Assembly (NCBI RefSeq): GCF_029224025.1 | Contig: NZ_CP119392.1 | Location: 2,875,001 to 2,939,000 of the forward strand | Length of the DNA stretch: 64,000 nt | Direction of reading: 5' to 3' | Origin: Rhodanobacter sp. AS-Z3 | Lineage (GTDB): Bacteria; Pseudomonadota; Gammaproteobacteria; Xanthomonadales; Rhodanobacteraceae | Part shown: positions 8,119 through 16,891 of the stretch, piece by piece | Numbering within the stretch: the first letter of the stretch is position 1 | Layout: every line of letters begins with the position of its first letter | Position numbers and translations under genes: made by a program | The notes under the pieces: generated by a model | Told to the model about the DNA's origin: nothing | Databases searched by the model: none | The model's input: only the letters and a program-made list of their open reading frames with translations

Positions 8119-9543
8119 TCATGGCTGCGCTTTGAACCACCACGGGTCTTCAACACCCGGATTGATCAACAGCGCCTGCGCGCGCAGGAAGCGACGAATC
8201 GACGGCGCACCCATGCGTGAACCACCCATGCCGGATTGCTTGAAGCTCTGCTTTTCCTCGCTGTGGATCAGCCCGGTCAGGCTGGCATCGTTGATGCTGA
8301 CGCCGCCTGCCTGCAGTCGTCGCGCCACCCGCTCGGCACGCGCCTGATCCTTGCTGAACACGGCAGCGGACAAACCATAGACCGAGTCGTTGGCGCGCGC
8401 GATGGCCTCTTCTTCATCGGCAACCACCATCACCGGCAGGATCGCGGCGAAGGTCTCTTCCCTGACCACCTTCATGCTTTCGTCCACGTCGACCAGCACT
8501 GTGGGCGGGCACCATTGTCCGCCCAGATCCTTCAACTCACCGCCCGTCAGTGCCCGCGCGCCGTGTGCCTTCGCGTCGGCAAGATGTTCGCGCACGATGT
8601 CCACCTGTGCGGCAGAAATGATCGGGCCGATTTCGCCATCGCGCGGTTGTGGATGAGCCAGCCGCAAACGGCTGGCTTCCTCGACCAAGGCAGCGATGAA
8701 CACCTCGGCAATGCTCGCATCGACATAAACCCGTTCGAGCGACATGCAACTCTGCCCGCCGTTGACGAAGCCGCTCCACGCAATCGCACGCGCTGCGCGT
8801 TGCGGATCGGCGTCGGCCAGTACCAGGGCCGGGTCCTTGCCACCCAGCTCCAGCGATGCTGGAATGAAGCGCGCGGCGCAGGCTTCCCCGACACGACGCC
8901 CGGTGCGCACGCTGCCGGTGAAACAAATCATATCGACGGCCGCGATCAAGGCGCTGCCGACGACACCATCACCAATCACCACACCGATCAGCTGATCCAG
9001 TGCAGGTACCTCGGCCAGCGCCAGCCGCAAGACTTCGACGAAACGCGAGGTGACCTCACTGGGCTTGACCAGCACCGCACAGCCGGCAGCGAGCGCCGGG
9101 ATCGCGTCAATCAGGCTCAGCAGCAGCGGGAAATTCCAGGGGCTGATCACACCCACCAGCGCATACGGCACCAGGTTCACCCGGGTCTTGATGAAAGGGA
9201 TGTTGCCTGGCGCTTCCGCCGGTACTTCAAGACAGGCCGGCGCGCCGGCGGCCCAGCGACGCAAGGTGGCCAGCGTGCTGTCGAACTCGAGTACCGATTC
9301 GTGCCAGCGTCCGGTGTCACGCAGCAAGGCGTCGGTCATGGACTCGCGCCGGCGCTCCAGCGCATCGGCCAACGCCAGCAGCGCATCGCAGCGGAATTGT
9401 ACCGGTTGCGCTGCCCACGCTGGTTGCGCGGCGCGCAGCTTCGCCACCAAGGCATCCAGCTCCGCCTGGCTGGTGACTGCCAGTTCACTATCGATCTGAC
9501 CGGTGCGCGGATTGCGCATCTTCAACATGCGGATTTCAGTCAT
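8119..9543 (-). CDS. NAD(P)-dependent aldehyde dehydrogenase
   Basis: A 474-aa ALDH-superfamily enzyme that would oxidise an aldehyde to the carboxylate. Visible signatures are PWNFP (Asn137), FTGSVRTG, the general base E232 in LELGGKDP and the nucleophile C266 in NGGQSCMS, followed by a late EETFAAILPV segment. It is the last gene of a minus-strand operon behind a nitrilase-type hydrolase (4-bp overlap, ATGA) and an enoyl-CoA hydratase. Substrate unknown; it probably acts on a semialdehyde made in the pathway. Confidence 0.9.
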   Translation of the reverse strand: MTEIRMLKMRNPRTGQIDSELAVTSQAELDALVAKLRAAQPAWAAQPVQFRCDALLALADALERRRESMTDALLRDTGRWHESVLEFDSTLATLRRWAAGAPACLEVPAEAPGNIPFIKTRVNLVPYALVGVISPWNFPLLLSLIDAIPALAAGCAVLVKPSEVTSRFVEVLRLALAEVPALDQLIGVVIGDGVVGSALIAAVDMICFTGSVRTGRRVGEACAARFIPASLELGGKDPALVLADADPQRAARAIAWSGFVNGGQSCMSLERVYVDASIAEVFIAALVEEASRLRLAHPQPRDGEIGPIISAAQVDIVREHLADAKAHGARALTGGELKDLGGQWCPPTVLVDVDESMKVVREETFAAILPVMVVADEEEAIARANDSVYGLSAAVFSKDQARAERVARRLQAGGVSINDASLTGLIHSEEKQSFKQSGMGGSRMGAPSIRRFLRAQALLINPGVEDPWWFKAQP

Positions 9544-10580
9544 GAGCCGAGGACTCCGGAGGTTTTGAGGGCGGCGATGGTAGCCCGCTGACGTTGTGCA
9601 AATTGGGCGCGCTCGGGTATCTGCAATTGTCCGTCCGCGATCAGCGCGTTCGGCTGCAGCGGCGCCGGTGCCAGTCCGGCAGCGATCGCCGCCTGTGGCA
9701 AGCGCGAAAGTATGTGACCCATGCCGGGTCGCTCACGCCGCCGGCGCAAGGCATCGATATCGATTTCCGCATGCGCCACCATCGACTCGCCGGTGCCTGC
9801 GGTAATCAGCACCCGACCCTGGTCATCGACGATCTTCGACATGCCGTCGGTGCTCTGGCCGGGAAAATCCAGATCAACAATGCCGGCGGTATTCGCCGAC
9901 ACCACGTAAGCCATGTTCTCGAAGGCACGCGCACGCTTGGCGACATCCTTCGGCGTGAGATCCGGGCTGCCCACCTCGCTGGTGGAATGCAGGAACACCT
10001 CGGCACCGCGCAGCGCCAGTGCGCGCGCAATCTCCGGGTAGAGAATCTCTTCCGACGCGACGCAGGCCAACCGGCCCAGCGGAGTGCGCGCGACGGGAAA
10101 CACCCCGTCGATACCATAGATGTCGAGGTAGCGATCCCATACGTCGTACGGCGACGGCGCGAACAGCGAGACCATCCGCCGGTAACGCAGCACGAGGTTG
10201 CCGGCATCGTCGAACACCACGCTGGCCTGGAAGTACAGCGAGGGAAAGTTCGGGTCGGTCTCGTAAGCGTTACTGACCAGATAGACCTTGTTGTCCTGCG
10301 CAATCCGCGCCAGCGCGTCGTACTCGGGGCCGTCCATCGCAAACGCCGCCTTCTGCGCCCAGCCGGGGATGGTGTCACCCATCGGGAAACTGGTGGCGAA
10401 ATATTCCGGCAGCACCACCAGCCGCAGGTCCTGGCCGATGAAGCCCTTGCTGGCGCGAATCTGCCGACCGACGCGGTCGATATTGCTGGTGATCTTGGCG
10501 CGAGCCGTGGCGTCATCCGGACAGTCGTTGACCGCGTGACAGGTGGTTTGCAGTGCCAGTGCGCGGTAGGCGTCAGTCAT
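9540..10580 (-). CDS. nitrilase-superfamily (carbon-nitrogen) hydrolase with altered Lys
   Basis: A 346-aa C-N hydrolase superfamily protein. The catalytic Glu is E59 in VVLPEYF and the nucleophile Cys is C173 in RLACVASEEILYPE. The family's catalytic Lys usually sits in a YRK motif, but here the matching segment reads YRRMV, with Arg at about residue 135. This may mean altered chemistry or a subfamily variant. I place the start at the ATG at 10580 rather than upstream in-frame codons, because family similarity begins there. It likely cleaves an amide, carbamoyl or nitrile group. It is followed by the aldehyde dehydrogenase with a 4-bp overlap. Confidence 0.82.
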   Translation of the reverse strand: MTDAYRALALQTTCHAVNDCPDDATARAKITSNIDRVGRQIRASKGFIGQDLRLVVLPEYFATSFPMGDTIPGWAQKAAFAMDGPEYDALARIAQDNKVYLVSNAYETDPNFPSLYFQASVVFDDAGNLVLRYRRMVSLFAPSPYDVWDRYLDIYGIDGVFPVARTPLGRLACVASEEILYPEIARALALRGAEVFLHSTSEVGSPDLTPKDVAKRARAFENMAYVVSANTAGIVDLDFPGQSTDGMSKIVDDQGRVLITAGTGESMVAHAEIDIDALRRRRERPGMGHILSRLPQAAIAAGLAPAPLQPNALIADGQLQIPERAQFAQRQRATIAALKTSGVLGS

Positions 10581-10621
10581 GGAGTTGTCCTGTGGTCGTG
10601 CATCAAACGTGGTTGGCCACG

Positions 10622-11416
10622 TCACTGAAATTGCGGCGGGCGCTTGGCCAGAAACGCACTCGCGCCCTCGGCGAAGTCGGCACTGCTGAAAGCATCATTG
10701 AACGCGGCGGTGGCCGCGGCATGATCGACGTGATCATCGCCGCCGAGATAGGCCAGTACCTGCTTGATGCCGGCACGCGCGCTGGCCGAGGTCTGCTGCA
10801 GCTCAGCGACCATCGTCGCCACCACCGCAGCCAGTTCGTCATCGGCCACCAGCCGGTTCAACAGGCCCCAATGCAGCGCGGTCGGTGCGTCGAGCAAGCG
10901 TCCGGTCAACAACATCTCGCGGGCGCGCGCCAGACCAACTGTGTTGGCCAGCCGGCGGCTGTCTTCGGGGCTGTAGACCAGGCCGAGCTTGGCCGGACTC
11001 AATGCAAAGCGGCTGCGTGCCGTACCGATACGGAAATCACAGGCCAGTGCCAGTCCCAGACCACCACCGACACAGGCACCATCGATGGCCGCGATGGTGG
11101 TCAGCGGCGAGCGCTGCAAGGCCAGCTGGGTGCGCTGCACTTGCGCGTTGCTGGCAGCGAACGCATCGGGCTCGCCGAGCAGCCTGCCCAGCTCGTCGAT
11201 GTCAGCACCGGCACTGAAGGCACCGGGGACGCCTTCAAGCACCAGCAGCGTTGCCGTGCTGGCATGGATCTGGTCAAGGCAACTTTCGAGCGCTGCCCAG
11301 TGCACGGTGGCCAGCGCGTTGCGCTTGGCTGCGCGGGCAATAGCCAGACGGGCCACGCCACCATCAAGCTGCCAGCCAATCACTTCGCCGCTGGATGATG
11401 CATTGTCTGACGACAT
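10622..11416 (-). CDS. enoyl-CoA hydratase/isomerase family protein
   Basis: A 264-aa crotonase-fold protein. The oxyanion-hole segments are present: GAFSAGADIDELG near residue 65 and DGACVGGGLGLALACDFRIG near residue 110, followed by FALSPAKLGL. Such enzymes add water to, isomerise or cleave acyl-CoA thioesters. The ATG at 11416 has a GGAAG site upstream and is preferred to an in-frame TTG at 11437, which would run into the operator region. It is the first gene of the three-gene minus-strand operon, divergent from a GntR gene. Confidence 0.88.
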   Translation of the reverse strand: MSSDNASSSGEVIGWQLDGGVARLAIARAAKRNALATVHWAALESCLDQIHASTATLLVLEGVPGAFSAGADIDELGRLLGEPDAFAASNAQVQRTQLALQRSPLTTIAAIDGACVGGGLGLALACDFRIGTARSRFALSPAKLGLVYSPEDSRRLANTVGLARAREMLLTGRLLDAPTALHWGLLNRLVADDELAAVVATMVAELQQTSASARAGIKQVLAYLGGDDHVDHAAATAAFNDAFSSADFAEGASAFLAKRPPQFQ

Positions 11417-11440
11417 TGTCACGCTTCCATCTTGCAAATA

Positions 11441-11458
11441 TGGTATATCGTTATAGCA
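11441..11458. promoter_or_regulatory. predicted GntR operator, TGGTAT-N6-ATAGCA
   Basis: A dyad between the divergent enoyl-CoA hydratase and GntR genes, followed by TTAAG. Arms match 5 of 6. It has the same arm-spacer-arm layout and right flank as 5711-5728 upstream of the TonB receptor. It probably mediates autoregulation plus control of the divergent operon. Confidence 0.5.
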
Positions 11459-11482
11459 TTAAGGCACGGAGGATGGAACCAG

Positions 11483-12274
11483 ATGCGTAAAACGGCAATC
11501 GATCAATTGCGGTCTCCGGGCCAGAAGAAGCTGTTGCACGCTGACCTGCCCGCCCCGCTGTACTACCAGATGTTCACGATTCTGCGTGACCACGTGCTCA
11601 GCGGTGAAATCACGGTAGGCACGCAGCTACCGACCGAGTTCGAACTGGCCGAGTCGTTCGGGGTTTCACGAATCACCGCCAAGCGCGCGATGGATGACCT
11701 CGCTGCCGCCGGGCTGGTTGAACGGCGCCGCGGGCGCGGCACCCACGTGATCCACCACGCCACGCCCAAGCCGTTGCGCGGCCCGCTTACCGGACTGCTC
11801 GAAAACCTCGAAATCCTGGCCGAGGCCACCGACGTCAACCTGCTGCAGTTCAGTCGCGAAGCGCCACCGGCACCGGTGCGCGCGCTGTTCAAGCTGGACG
11901 CCGAAGAAACGATGGTGCACGCGGTCCGCATTCGCAGCCGCGCCCGTACACCGTTCGGCTACTACACCAGCTGGACGCGCACCGATCACCGTGAATTCAA
12001 CGAGGCCAACCTTGCCACCACCTCTCGACTGGTCTTGTTCAAGCGCTGCAAGATCGACGTCGCTCGCGTCGATCAGACCCTGTCTGCCGTTTCGGCCGAC
12101 GCCCAGAGCGCCCTGCATCTGAAGGTAAAACCCGGGACGGCCTTGCTGACCCTGGAACGCCATTCGTTCAATGCAGCCGGCGACCTGGTCGACCTGCTGA
12201 ATATCCAATATCGCCCCGACCAGTTCCGTTACCAGATGAGCCTGGACGTCGAGAACTGGAAATCGAAGGAGTAA
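11483..12274 (+). CDS. GntR-family regulator, HutC/UTRA type
   Basis: A 263-aa transcription factor. The N-terminal winged helix runs from about residue 25 to 95 (LYYQMFTILRDHVLSGEITVGTQLP in outline, then FGVSRITAKRAMDDLAAAGLVERRRGRGT), followed by a UTRA ligand-binding domain ending in LERHSFNAAGDLVDL...YRPDQFRY. The start ATG follows GGAGGATGGAACC. It heads an operon with the aconitase-like genes and diverges from the enoyl-CoA hydratase operon. UTRA domains bind small metabolites, so it probably senses a pathway intermediate and represses via the TGNTAT-N6-ATANCA sites. Confidence 0.9.
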   Translation: MRKTAIDQLRSPGQKKLLHADLPAPLYYQMFTILRDHVLSGEITVGTQLPTEFELAESFGVSRITAKRAMDDLAAAGLVERRRGRGTHVIHHATPKPLRGPLTGLLENLEILAEATDVNLLQFSREAPPAPVRALFKLDAEETMVHAVRIRSRARTPFGYYTSWTRTDHREFNEANLATTSRLVLFKRCKIDVARVDQTLSAVSADAQSALHLKVKPGTALLTLERHSFNAAGDLVDLLNIQYRPDQFRYQMSLDVENWKSKE

Positions 12275-12278
12275 CACC

Positions 12279-13550
12279 TTGGCTTCGACACTTGCCGAAA
12301 AGATCATTGCGCATGCGTCGGGCCGCGAGCGGGTGCGACCGGGCGAAATTGTCACTGCCGCCATCGACCTGTTGATGATGCACGACTCCGGCGGCCCGCG
12401 ACGGGTCGCCTCGCGGCTGGACACGCTGGGTGCCAAAGTGTGGGACCCGAGCCGCGTGGTCGTGGTGAGCGACCACTTTGTTCCCGCCGTGGATATCGAA
12501 GGCGCCGAAATTCTCGCGCTGACCCGGCGCTGGGCGCGGGCCAACGGCGTGCGTCACTACGATGCCGTGGGGATTTGCCATGTGGTGCTGCAGGAACACG
12601 GACACATCCAGCCCGGCATGTTCTGCGTGGGCGGCGACTCGCACTCCCCCAGCGGCGGTGCGTTTGGCGCCTTCATGATGGGCGTGGGTTCCACCGACAT
12701 CACCGGTGCACTGGTCACCGGTGACATCTGGTTGACCGTACCGCAGACCGTTCGAGTGAACTGGAGCGGTGAATTGTCCGCTGGCGTCAGCGCGAAAGAC
12801 ATCATGCTGTTCCTGTGCGCCAAGCTCGGCATGGGCAATGAAAACCAGGCCTTCGAATACGATGGCTCGGCCGTGCGCAAGATGTCGATGTCCGAGCGCA
12901 TGACCTTGTGCAACATGTCGGCAGAACTGGGCGCGGCCACCGGCATCGTCACCGCCGACGCAGCCACCCTGCGCGCACTGGAACTGGCCGGACGTCCATT
13001 CGCCGGTGACATCGCGCAGTGGCAGAGCGACCCCGATGCCACCTGCCTCGCCGTGCATCACTTCGACGCCAACACGCTGGAGCCGCAAATCGCCGCGCCG
13101 CACAGCCCGGCCAACAGCCGTGCGGCATCAAGCTACGAACGCATTGCGATCGATCAGGCGTATATCGGCGCCTGCACCGGCGCCAAGCTTGACGACCTGC
13201 ACATGGCCGCCGAGGTACTCAAAGGCCGCAAGGTAGCGCGCAACACGCGCTTGCTGATTGCCCCGGCGTCCACCGAAATGACCGCCCAAGCCGCTGCCGA
13301 TGGCACGCTGCAAATCCTCACCGAGGCGGGCGCCATCCTGCTGCCTACCGGTTGTGGTGCCTGCCCCGGCATGGGTGCGGGCATCGTGGCTGCCGGTGAA
13401 GTCTGCCTGGCCACCACGGCGCGCAACTTCAAGGGACGCATGGGCTCCCCGGATTCGCTGGTCTATCTCGGCTCACCGTACAGCGTCGCTGCCGGCGCCG
13501 TGAAAGGCGAGATCTGCGACCCGCGCGAACTGTTGATGGAGACCGTATGA
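12279..13550 (+). CDS. aconitase/isopropylmalate-dehydratase-type large subunit
   Basis: A 423-aa [4Fe-4S] hydro-lyase large subunit of the LeuC/homoaconitase/DmdA class. Cluster ligands are C299 in YIGACTG and C359 and C362 in CGACPGMG; early motifs VVVSDHFVPA and FCVGGDSHSPSGGAFG match the family. It starts with TTG at 12279, four bases after the GntR stop and behind an AAGGAG site. With its small subunit it would add water to, or remove it from, a branched dicarboxylate such as isopropylmalate or dimethylmalate. No leuA or leuB is adjacent, so catabolic use is more likely than leucine synthesis. Confidence 0.88.
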   Translation: MASTLAEKIIAHASGRERVRPGEIVTAAIDLLMMHDSGGPRRVASRLDTLGAKVWDPSRVVVVSDHFVPAVDIEGAEILALTRRWARANGVRHYDAVGICHVVLQEHGHIQPGMFCVGGDSHSPSGGAFGAFMMGVGSTDITGALVTGDIWLTVPQTVRVNWSGELSAGVSAKDIMLFLCAKLGMGNENQAFEYDGSAVRKMSMSERMTLCNMSAELGAATGIVTADAATLRALELAGRPFAGDIAQWQSDPDATCLAVHHFDANTLEPQIAAPHSPANSRAASSYERIAIDQAYIGACTGAKLDDLHMAAEVLKGRKVARNTRLLIAPASTEMTAQAAADGTLQILTEAGAILLPTGCGACPGMGAGIVAAGEVCLATTARNFKGRMGSPDSLVYLGSPYSVAAGAVKGEICDPRELLMETV

Positions 13551-14041
13551 ACGTTCGTGGCCGCGCCTTCGTCTTTGGCGACAAGATCGACACCGACCTG
13601 CTCGCCCCGGGCCCGTACATGCGCAGCCCGATCAAGGTGCTGGCCAGCCATTGCCTGGAAGCGATCGACCCGAACTTCGCCAGCGAAGTACAGCCCGGCG
13701 ACATCATCATCGCCGGCGACTCGTTCGGCATCGGCTCGTCACGCGAACAGGCGGTGCAGGCACTGGCGCAACTTGGCGTTGGTGCGCTGCTGGCGAAGTC
13801 GTTTGCGCGCATCTTCTATCGCAACGCGCTCAACCTCGGCATGCCGGCGCTGGTCTGCCCCGAACTTGAAGCCAGTCGCGGCGACGATGTGGAAGTGCGG
13901 GCCGCCGAAGGCATCGTGATCAACCACACCAGCGGCCATCAGTTCCGCTGCGAAAAGATGCCGGCCGAACTGCTGGAGATCGTCGCCATGGGCGGGCTGA
14001 TGCCGTGGCTGGAACGCAAGCTGGCACGCGAGCGCGCCTAG
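13547..14041 (+). CDS. aconitase/isopropylmalate-dehydratase-type small subunit
   Basis: A 164-aa swivel-domain partner of the preceding protein (LeuD/DmdB class), with a 4-bp ATGA overlap. Landmarks are VFGDKIDTDLLAPG at the N-terminus, GDSFGIGSSREQA near residue 65 (substrate-binding Ser/Arg loop) and KSFARIFYRNALNLG. Together the two subunits form a stand-alone dehydratase. Confidence 0.9.
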   Translation: MNVRGRAFVFGDKIDTDLLAPGPYMRSPIKVLASHCLEAIDPNFASEVQPGDIIIAGDSFGIGSSREQAVQALAQLGVGALLAKSFARIFYRNALNLGMPALVCPELEASRGDDVEVRAAEGIVINHTSGHQFRCEKMPAELLEIVAMGGLMPWLERKLARERA

Positions 14042-14112
14042 CGTGGTGACGCCAGGGAGATCGAGCTGAAGTCGCCCGGCCCCGAATCACGCGATTTAAC
14101 GAGGATTGCTCC

Positions 14113-14955
14113 ATGGCCCGACCGCATATTGAATTCCTGCAAAACCAGTCGCTGCCGTGGGAAGCCGAACCGCTGCTGCCCGGCGCCTGGACGCGCACCC
14201 TGAGCCGCGATGACGAGACGGGCGCCTGCACACTCCTGTCGCGCATGGACCCCGGCCTGCACTTTGAAAAAGGCAGTCGCATCGCCGCCGACGAAGAGTT
14301 CTACGTGCTTTCCGGTTGCTACTACCTCAACGGTTTCGAGTACGCAGCAGGATGCTACGGCTACTACCCCGCCGGCCATCCGCGTGCGCAGGCCTACTCC
14401 TCCGAGGGCGCCGTGATCCTGCGTTTCTTCGATGCCGAGCCTCGGCTGATGGCGGCCGACGAACCCGCACCGGCAGACCACGCCCCCGCCATTCCCTTCA
14501 TCGATGCGATGCGCATGCTGTGGGATCGCAGCGTGTTCGACTACCGCCTCAACCACCTTGCTGCCGGCCGGAAAATTCTGCGCATCGATCCGGTCACCCA
14601 GCAGAAGACCTTTCTGTTCATGACTGCGCCACAAACCCACCCGACCAACTGGCGTGGCCCGAAGGAACATCACCCCACGCCCGAGGAAGCCTTCCTGATT
14701 GCCGGCGACCTCACCGGCGAATACGGCACGATGCGCCCAGGCTCGTACTTCTGGCGTCCGCCCGGCATTCCGCATGGGCCTTACGGCTCGCGCGGTGGTT
14801 CGCTGTGCCTGATCCGCTTCGTCGGCGGTGCGCACGTCAATCACTGGAGTGAATCCCAGCATACGTTCGACTACCAGCAAGCCTACGAACCGCAACTGCC
14901 GCCCGAACTGGCCGCACTGGCACTGCCACCGGCACCACTGGAAAATCCATTTTGA
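14113..14955 (+). CDS. cupin-fold protein
   Basis: A 280-aa protein that looks like two tandem cupin barrels. The first covers roughly residues 35-115 (DEEFYVLSG...GCYGYYPAGHPRAQ) and the second 165-245 (PEEAFLIAGDLTG...GSYFWRPPGIPHGP). Histidines in HFEKGSR, GHPRAQ and IPHGP could bind a metal. Cupins of this size act as dioxygenases, isomerases or ligand-binding proteins. It follows the dehydratase subunits by 71 bp in the same operon. Function not assigned. Confidence 0.75.
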   Translation: MARPHIEFLQNQSLPWEAEPLLPGAWTRTLSRDDETGACTLLSRMDPGLHFEKGSRIAADEEFYVLSGCYYLNGFEYAAGCYGYYPAGHPRAQAYSSEGAVILRFFDAEPRLMAADEPAPADHAPAIPFIDAMRMLWDRSVFDYRLNHLAAGRKILRIDPVTQQKTFLFMTAPQTHPTNWRGPKEHHPTPEEAFLIAGDLTGEYGTMRPGSYFWRPPGIPHGPYGSRGGSLCLIRFVGGAHVNHWSESQHTFDYQQAYEPQLPPELAALALPPAPLENPF

Positions 14956-15848
14956 CAGAGCCCACGACACGCCAAGGCATCCTGCACGCCACTGTGATCG
15001 CGCCCGATCTGCAGGCCGCCTGCCACGCCTATCTGACACAGCTAGGTTTGGACGTCTGCCAGCGTGGTGAGCTGGATGCCGACACTGCACAGCTACTCGG
15101 ACTGGATGATTTGCGCGGACACGCCGTAGCATGGCTGGCCAACGAAGCCGGCGAACCGATCCTGCGCCTGATCGAAGATTCGCAAGCGTTGCTGCACGAG
15201 CCGATGTTCCATCACGGCTGGCTGGCGCTGGAAGTTCTGGTCGGCGATGTCGACACCCTCGCTGCCGGTTTGCGTGCGCCGTTCCGGGTGCTCGGCCCAC
15301 CCGCTGATCTGCAGCTGAGCCAGGCGATCCGCGCCAGCCAGGTACTCGGCCCATGCGGCGAGTTGCTCTACCTCACCCAGATCAAGGCGGCGGTACCGCC
15401 GTTCGATTTGCCGATGAACGACGCGCGAGTATCGCGTCCCTTCATCGGTGTCATGTCCAGTCCCGACCGCGCGGCATCGCAAGCGGCCTGGTCAGCGCTG
15501 GCCCGTCACGCGGGCTGGGCGTTCGATACCAAGATCACCGTGCTCAACCGTGCGCTGGGCAAGCCGCTAGAAGGACAATATCCGGTGGCGGTGGTGCCGC
15601 TGGCGGGTCAGTGCATGGTGGAAATTGATCAGGTGGAGTCGTCGGCGGCAACCATCAACGAACGTCGCGCCGGATTGCACAGCATTGCGTGGCGACTGCC
15701 CGATGCTATTGAGGTGAGTCCGGAACACTGGGGAGTGGTGGGCACGTTCGACGACAGCAGCACCGGTGAACGTCGACTTGGGTTGCGTGGACCGGCTGAG
15801 GAACATATCGAGTTGCTCTGCAGGATGGACTCAGCCACGATTCGCTGA
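14952..15848 (+). CDS. two-domain VOC-family protein
   Basis: A 298-aa protein with two vicinal-oxygen-chelate-like halves: HATVIAPDLQAACHAYLTQLG at the start and a second module from about residue 150 (RPFIGVMSSPDRAASQAAWSAL). The start is a TTG overlapping the cupin stop (TTGA, 14952-14955). The length fits extradiol-dioxygenase-like or lyase VOC proteins, but I see no certain metal triad. It is the last gene of the GntR-led operon. Confidence 0.7.
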   Translation: MTEPTTRQGILHATVIAPDLQAACHAYLTQLGLDVCQRGELDADTAQLLGLDDLRGHAVAWLANEAGEPILRLIEDSQALLHEPMFHHGWLALEVLVGDVDTLAAGLRAPFRVLGPPADLQLSQAIRASQVLGPCGELLYLTQIKAAVPPFDLPMNDARVSRPFIGVMSSPDRAASQAAWSALARHAGWAFDTKITVLNRALGKPLEGQYPVAVVPLAGQCMVEIDQVESSAATINERRAGLHSIAWRLPDAIEVSPEHWGVVGTFDDSSTGERRLGLRGPAEEHIELLCRMDSATIR

Positions 15849-16127
15849 GCACAGGGCTAACATCGCGCGCCGCCTGCCAGCGTGACCTGTCAGGCGCGGA
15901 TTCGCGAGTTCGTCAGGACGGCCACGCGGACATCAAAATTTTTTATTTCGACCGCTCGTGCCACCACCTGTGGACGCGGCAAGATCAGGCCGCCAAATCA
16001 AGCCACGGCAATGAGGGCACCCCATTGCCTTGCCGAGGCATACAGCTCGAGCCGACAACGAAATGCCGTGACTAGAGTGCTGGATTAGACTGCATTTTGA
16101 AATCCACTTAGGGTGAGCCCTCTCAAC
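15849..16127. other. gene-poor gap at the break in the island
   Basis: About 280 bp without a supportable gene, visibly more AT-rich toward the right end. A weak GC hairpin (around CGCGCCGCCTG / CAGGCGCG, 15867-15901) lies soon after the VOC gene and could end transcription, but no T-tract follows. No insertion-sequence ends were recognised. Confidence 0.4.
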
Positions 16128-16882
16128 ATGCACTGCGCGCTCTGCCTAGAAAAAAGGTGTTACAGGAATCGCACATCATTCCTGAGTTTCTCTATGGAGT
16201 GATGTACGACGAAAAGCATCGCTACAACGTGCTCAGTATTGCTCCAGACAGGCAAGAGCGGATCGAGCAGAAGGGAGCACGAGAGCCACTACTTTGCCGC
16301 GAATGTGAGCAGAAGTTCGCAAAGTTCGAGCGCTATGCGAGTTTAGTGATCAAGGGCGGCGCTCCCGGTATGAATGGACAAAGGAATGACAGCATCGTCT
16401 CCGTGACCGGCATCGACTACAGGCAATTCAAGTTATTCCTACTGTCGCTGCTTTGGCGCGCTGGAGTAGCCAAAGCTCGGTACTTTGAGCGTGTAAGGCT
16501 AGGCCCGCATGAAGAGCGACTGCGCGCCATGCTCCGCGATGACGATCCAGGGCCCTACCACCTCTATCCATGTATTTTCTGGGGCTTAAATCTAAAGCCA
16601 GACGAAATCCCGGAGCTAATGGTCCAGCCATGTAGGGACAAGGTATGGGGCCAGTCCACCTATCATTTCGTCGTACCTGGCTTAAAGCTTGTCTACTTCG
16701 TTTCTAATCAGCGTCTTCCCCGAAAGCGGAGTCAATTCGTGCTGCAGCACGATGGGTCTCTCGTGTTCCAAGTGAGGTCCGTTCTTGAGCTCCAAAGCGT
16801 GTCCGGCTTCATGAAACAGTTCGAGAGCAAAGACCTTCGTGTACAAGACGGGCGCCGCATCCAGCCCGAATCGCAAGACTGA
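16128..16882 (+). pseudogene. HNH/zinc-finger-like hypothetical protein, apparently frameshifted near its start
   Basis: The main frame (GTG at 16157 to the stop at 16882, 241 aa) begins with LQESHIIPEFLYGVMYDEKHR and has a CRECEQKF motif near residue 45. The missing start lies in another frame: an ATG at 16128 encodes MHCALCLEK, supplying the first CxxC of a C-x2-C ... SHIIPEF ... C-x2-C layout. The two parts are separated by a one-base shift in a run of six A (16150-16155); a seventh A would join them. So this is a single-base deletion, a sequencing error or, less likely, slippage. Base composition is more AT-rich than the neighbours, suggesting separate acquisition. Function unknown. Confidence 0.6.
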
Positions 16883-16891
16883 CCCACCCCA

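Noticed and set aside
16150..16157. Programmed ribosomal frameshift at the A-run
   Set aside because: The codon phase (GAA AAA AGG) does not give a classical slippery heptamer; a base deletion or sequencing error is simpler.
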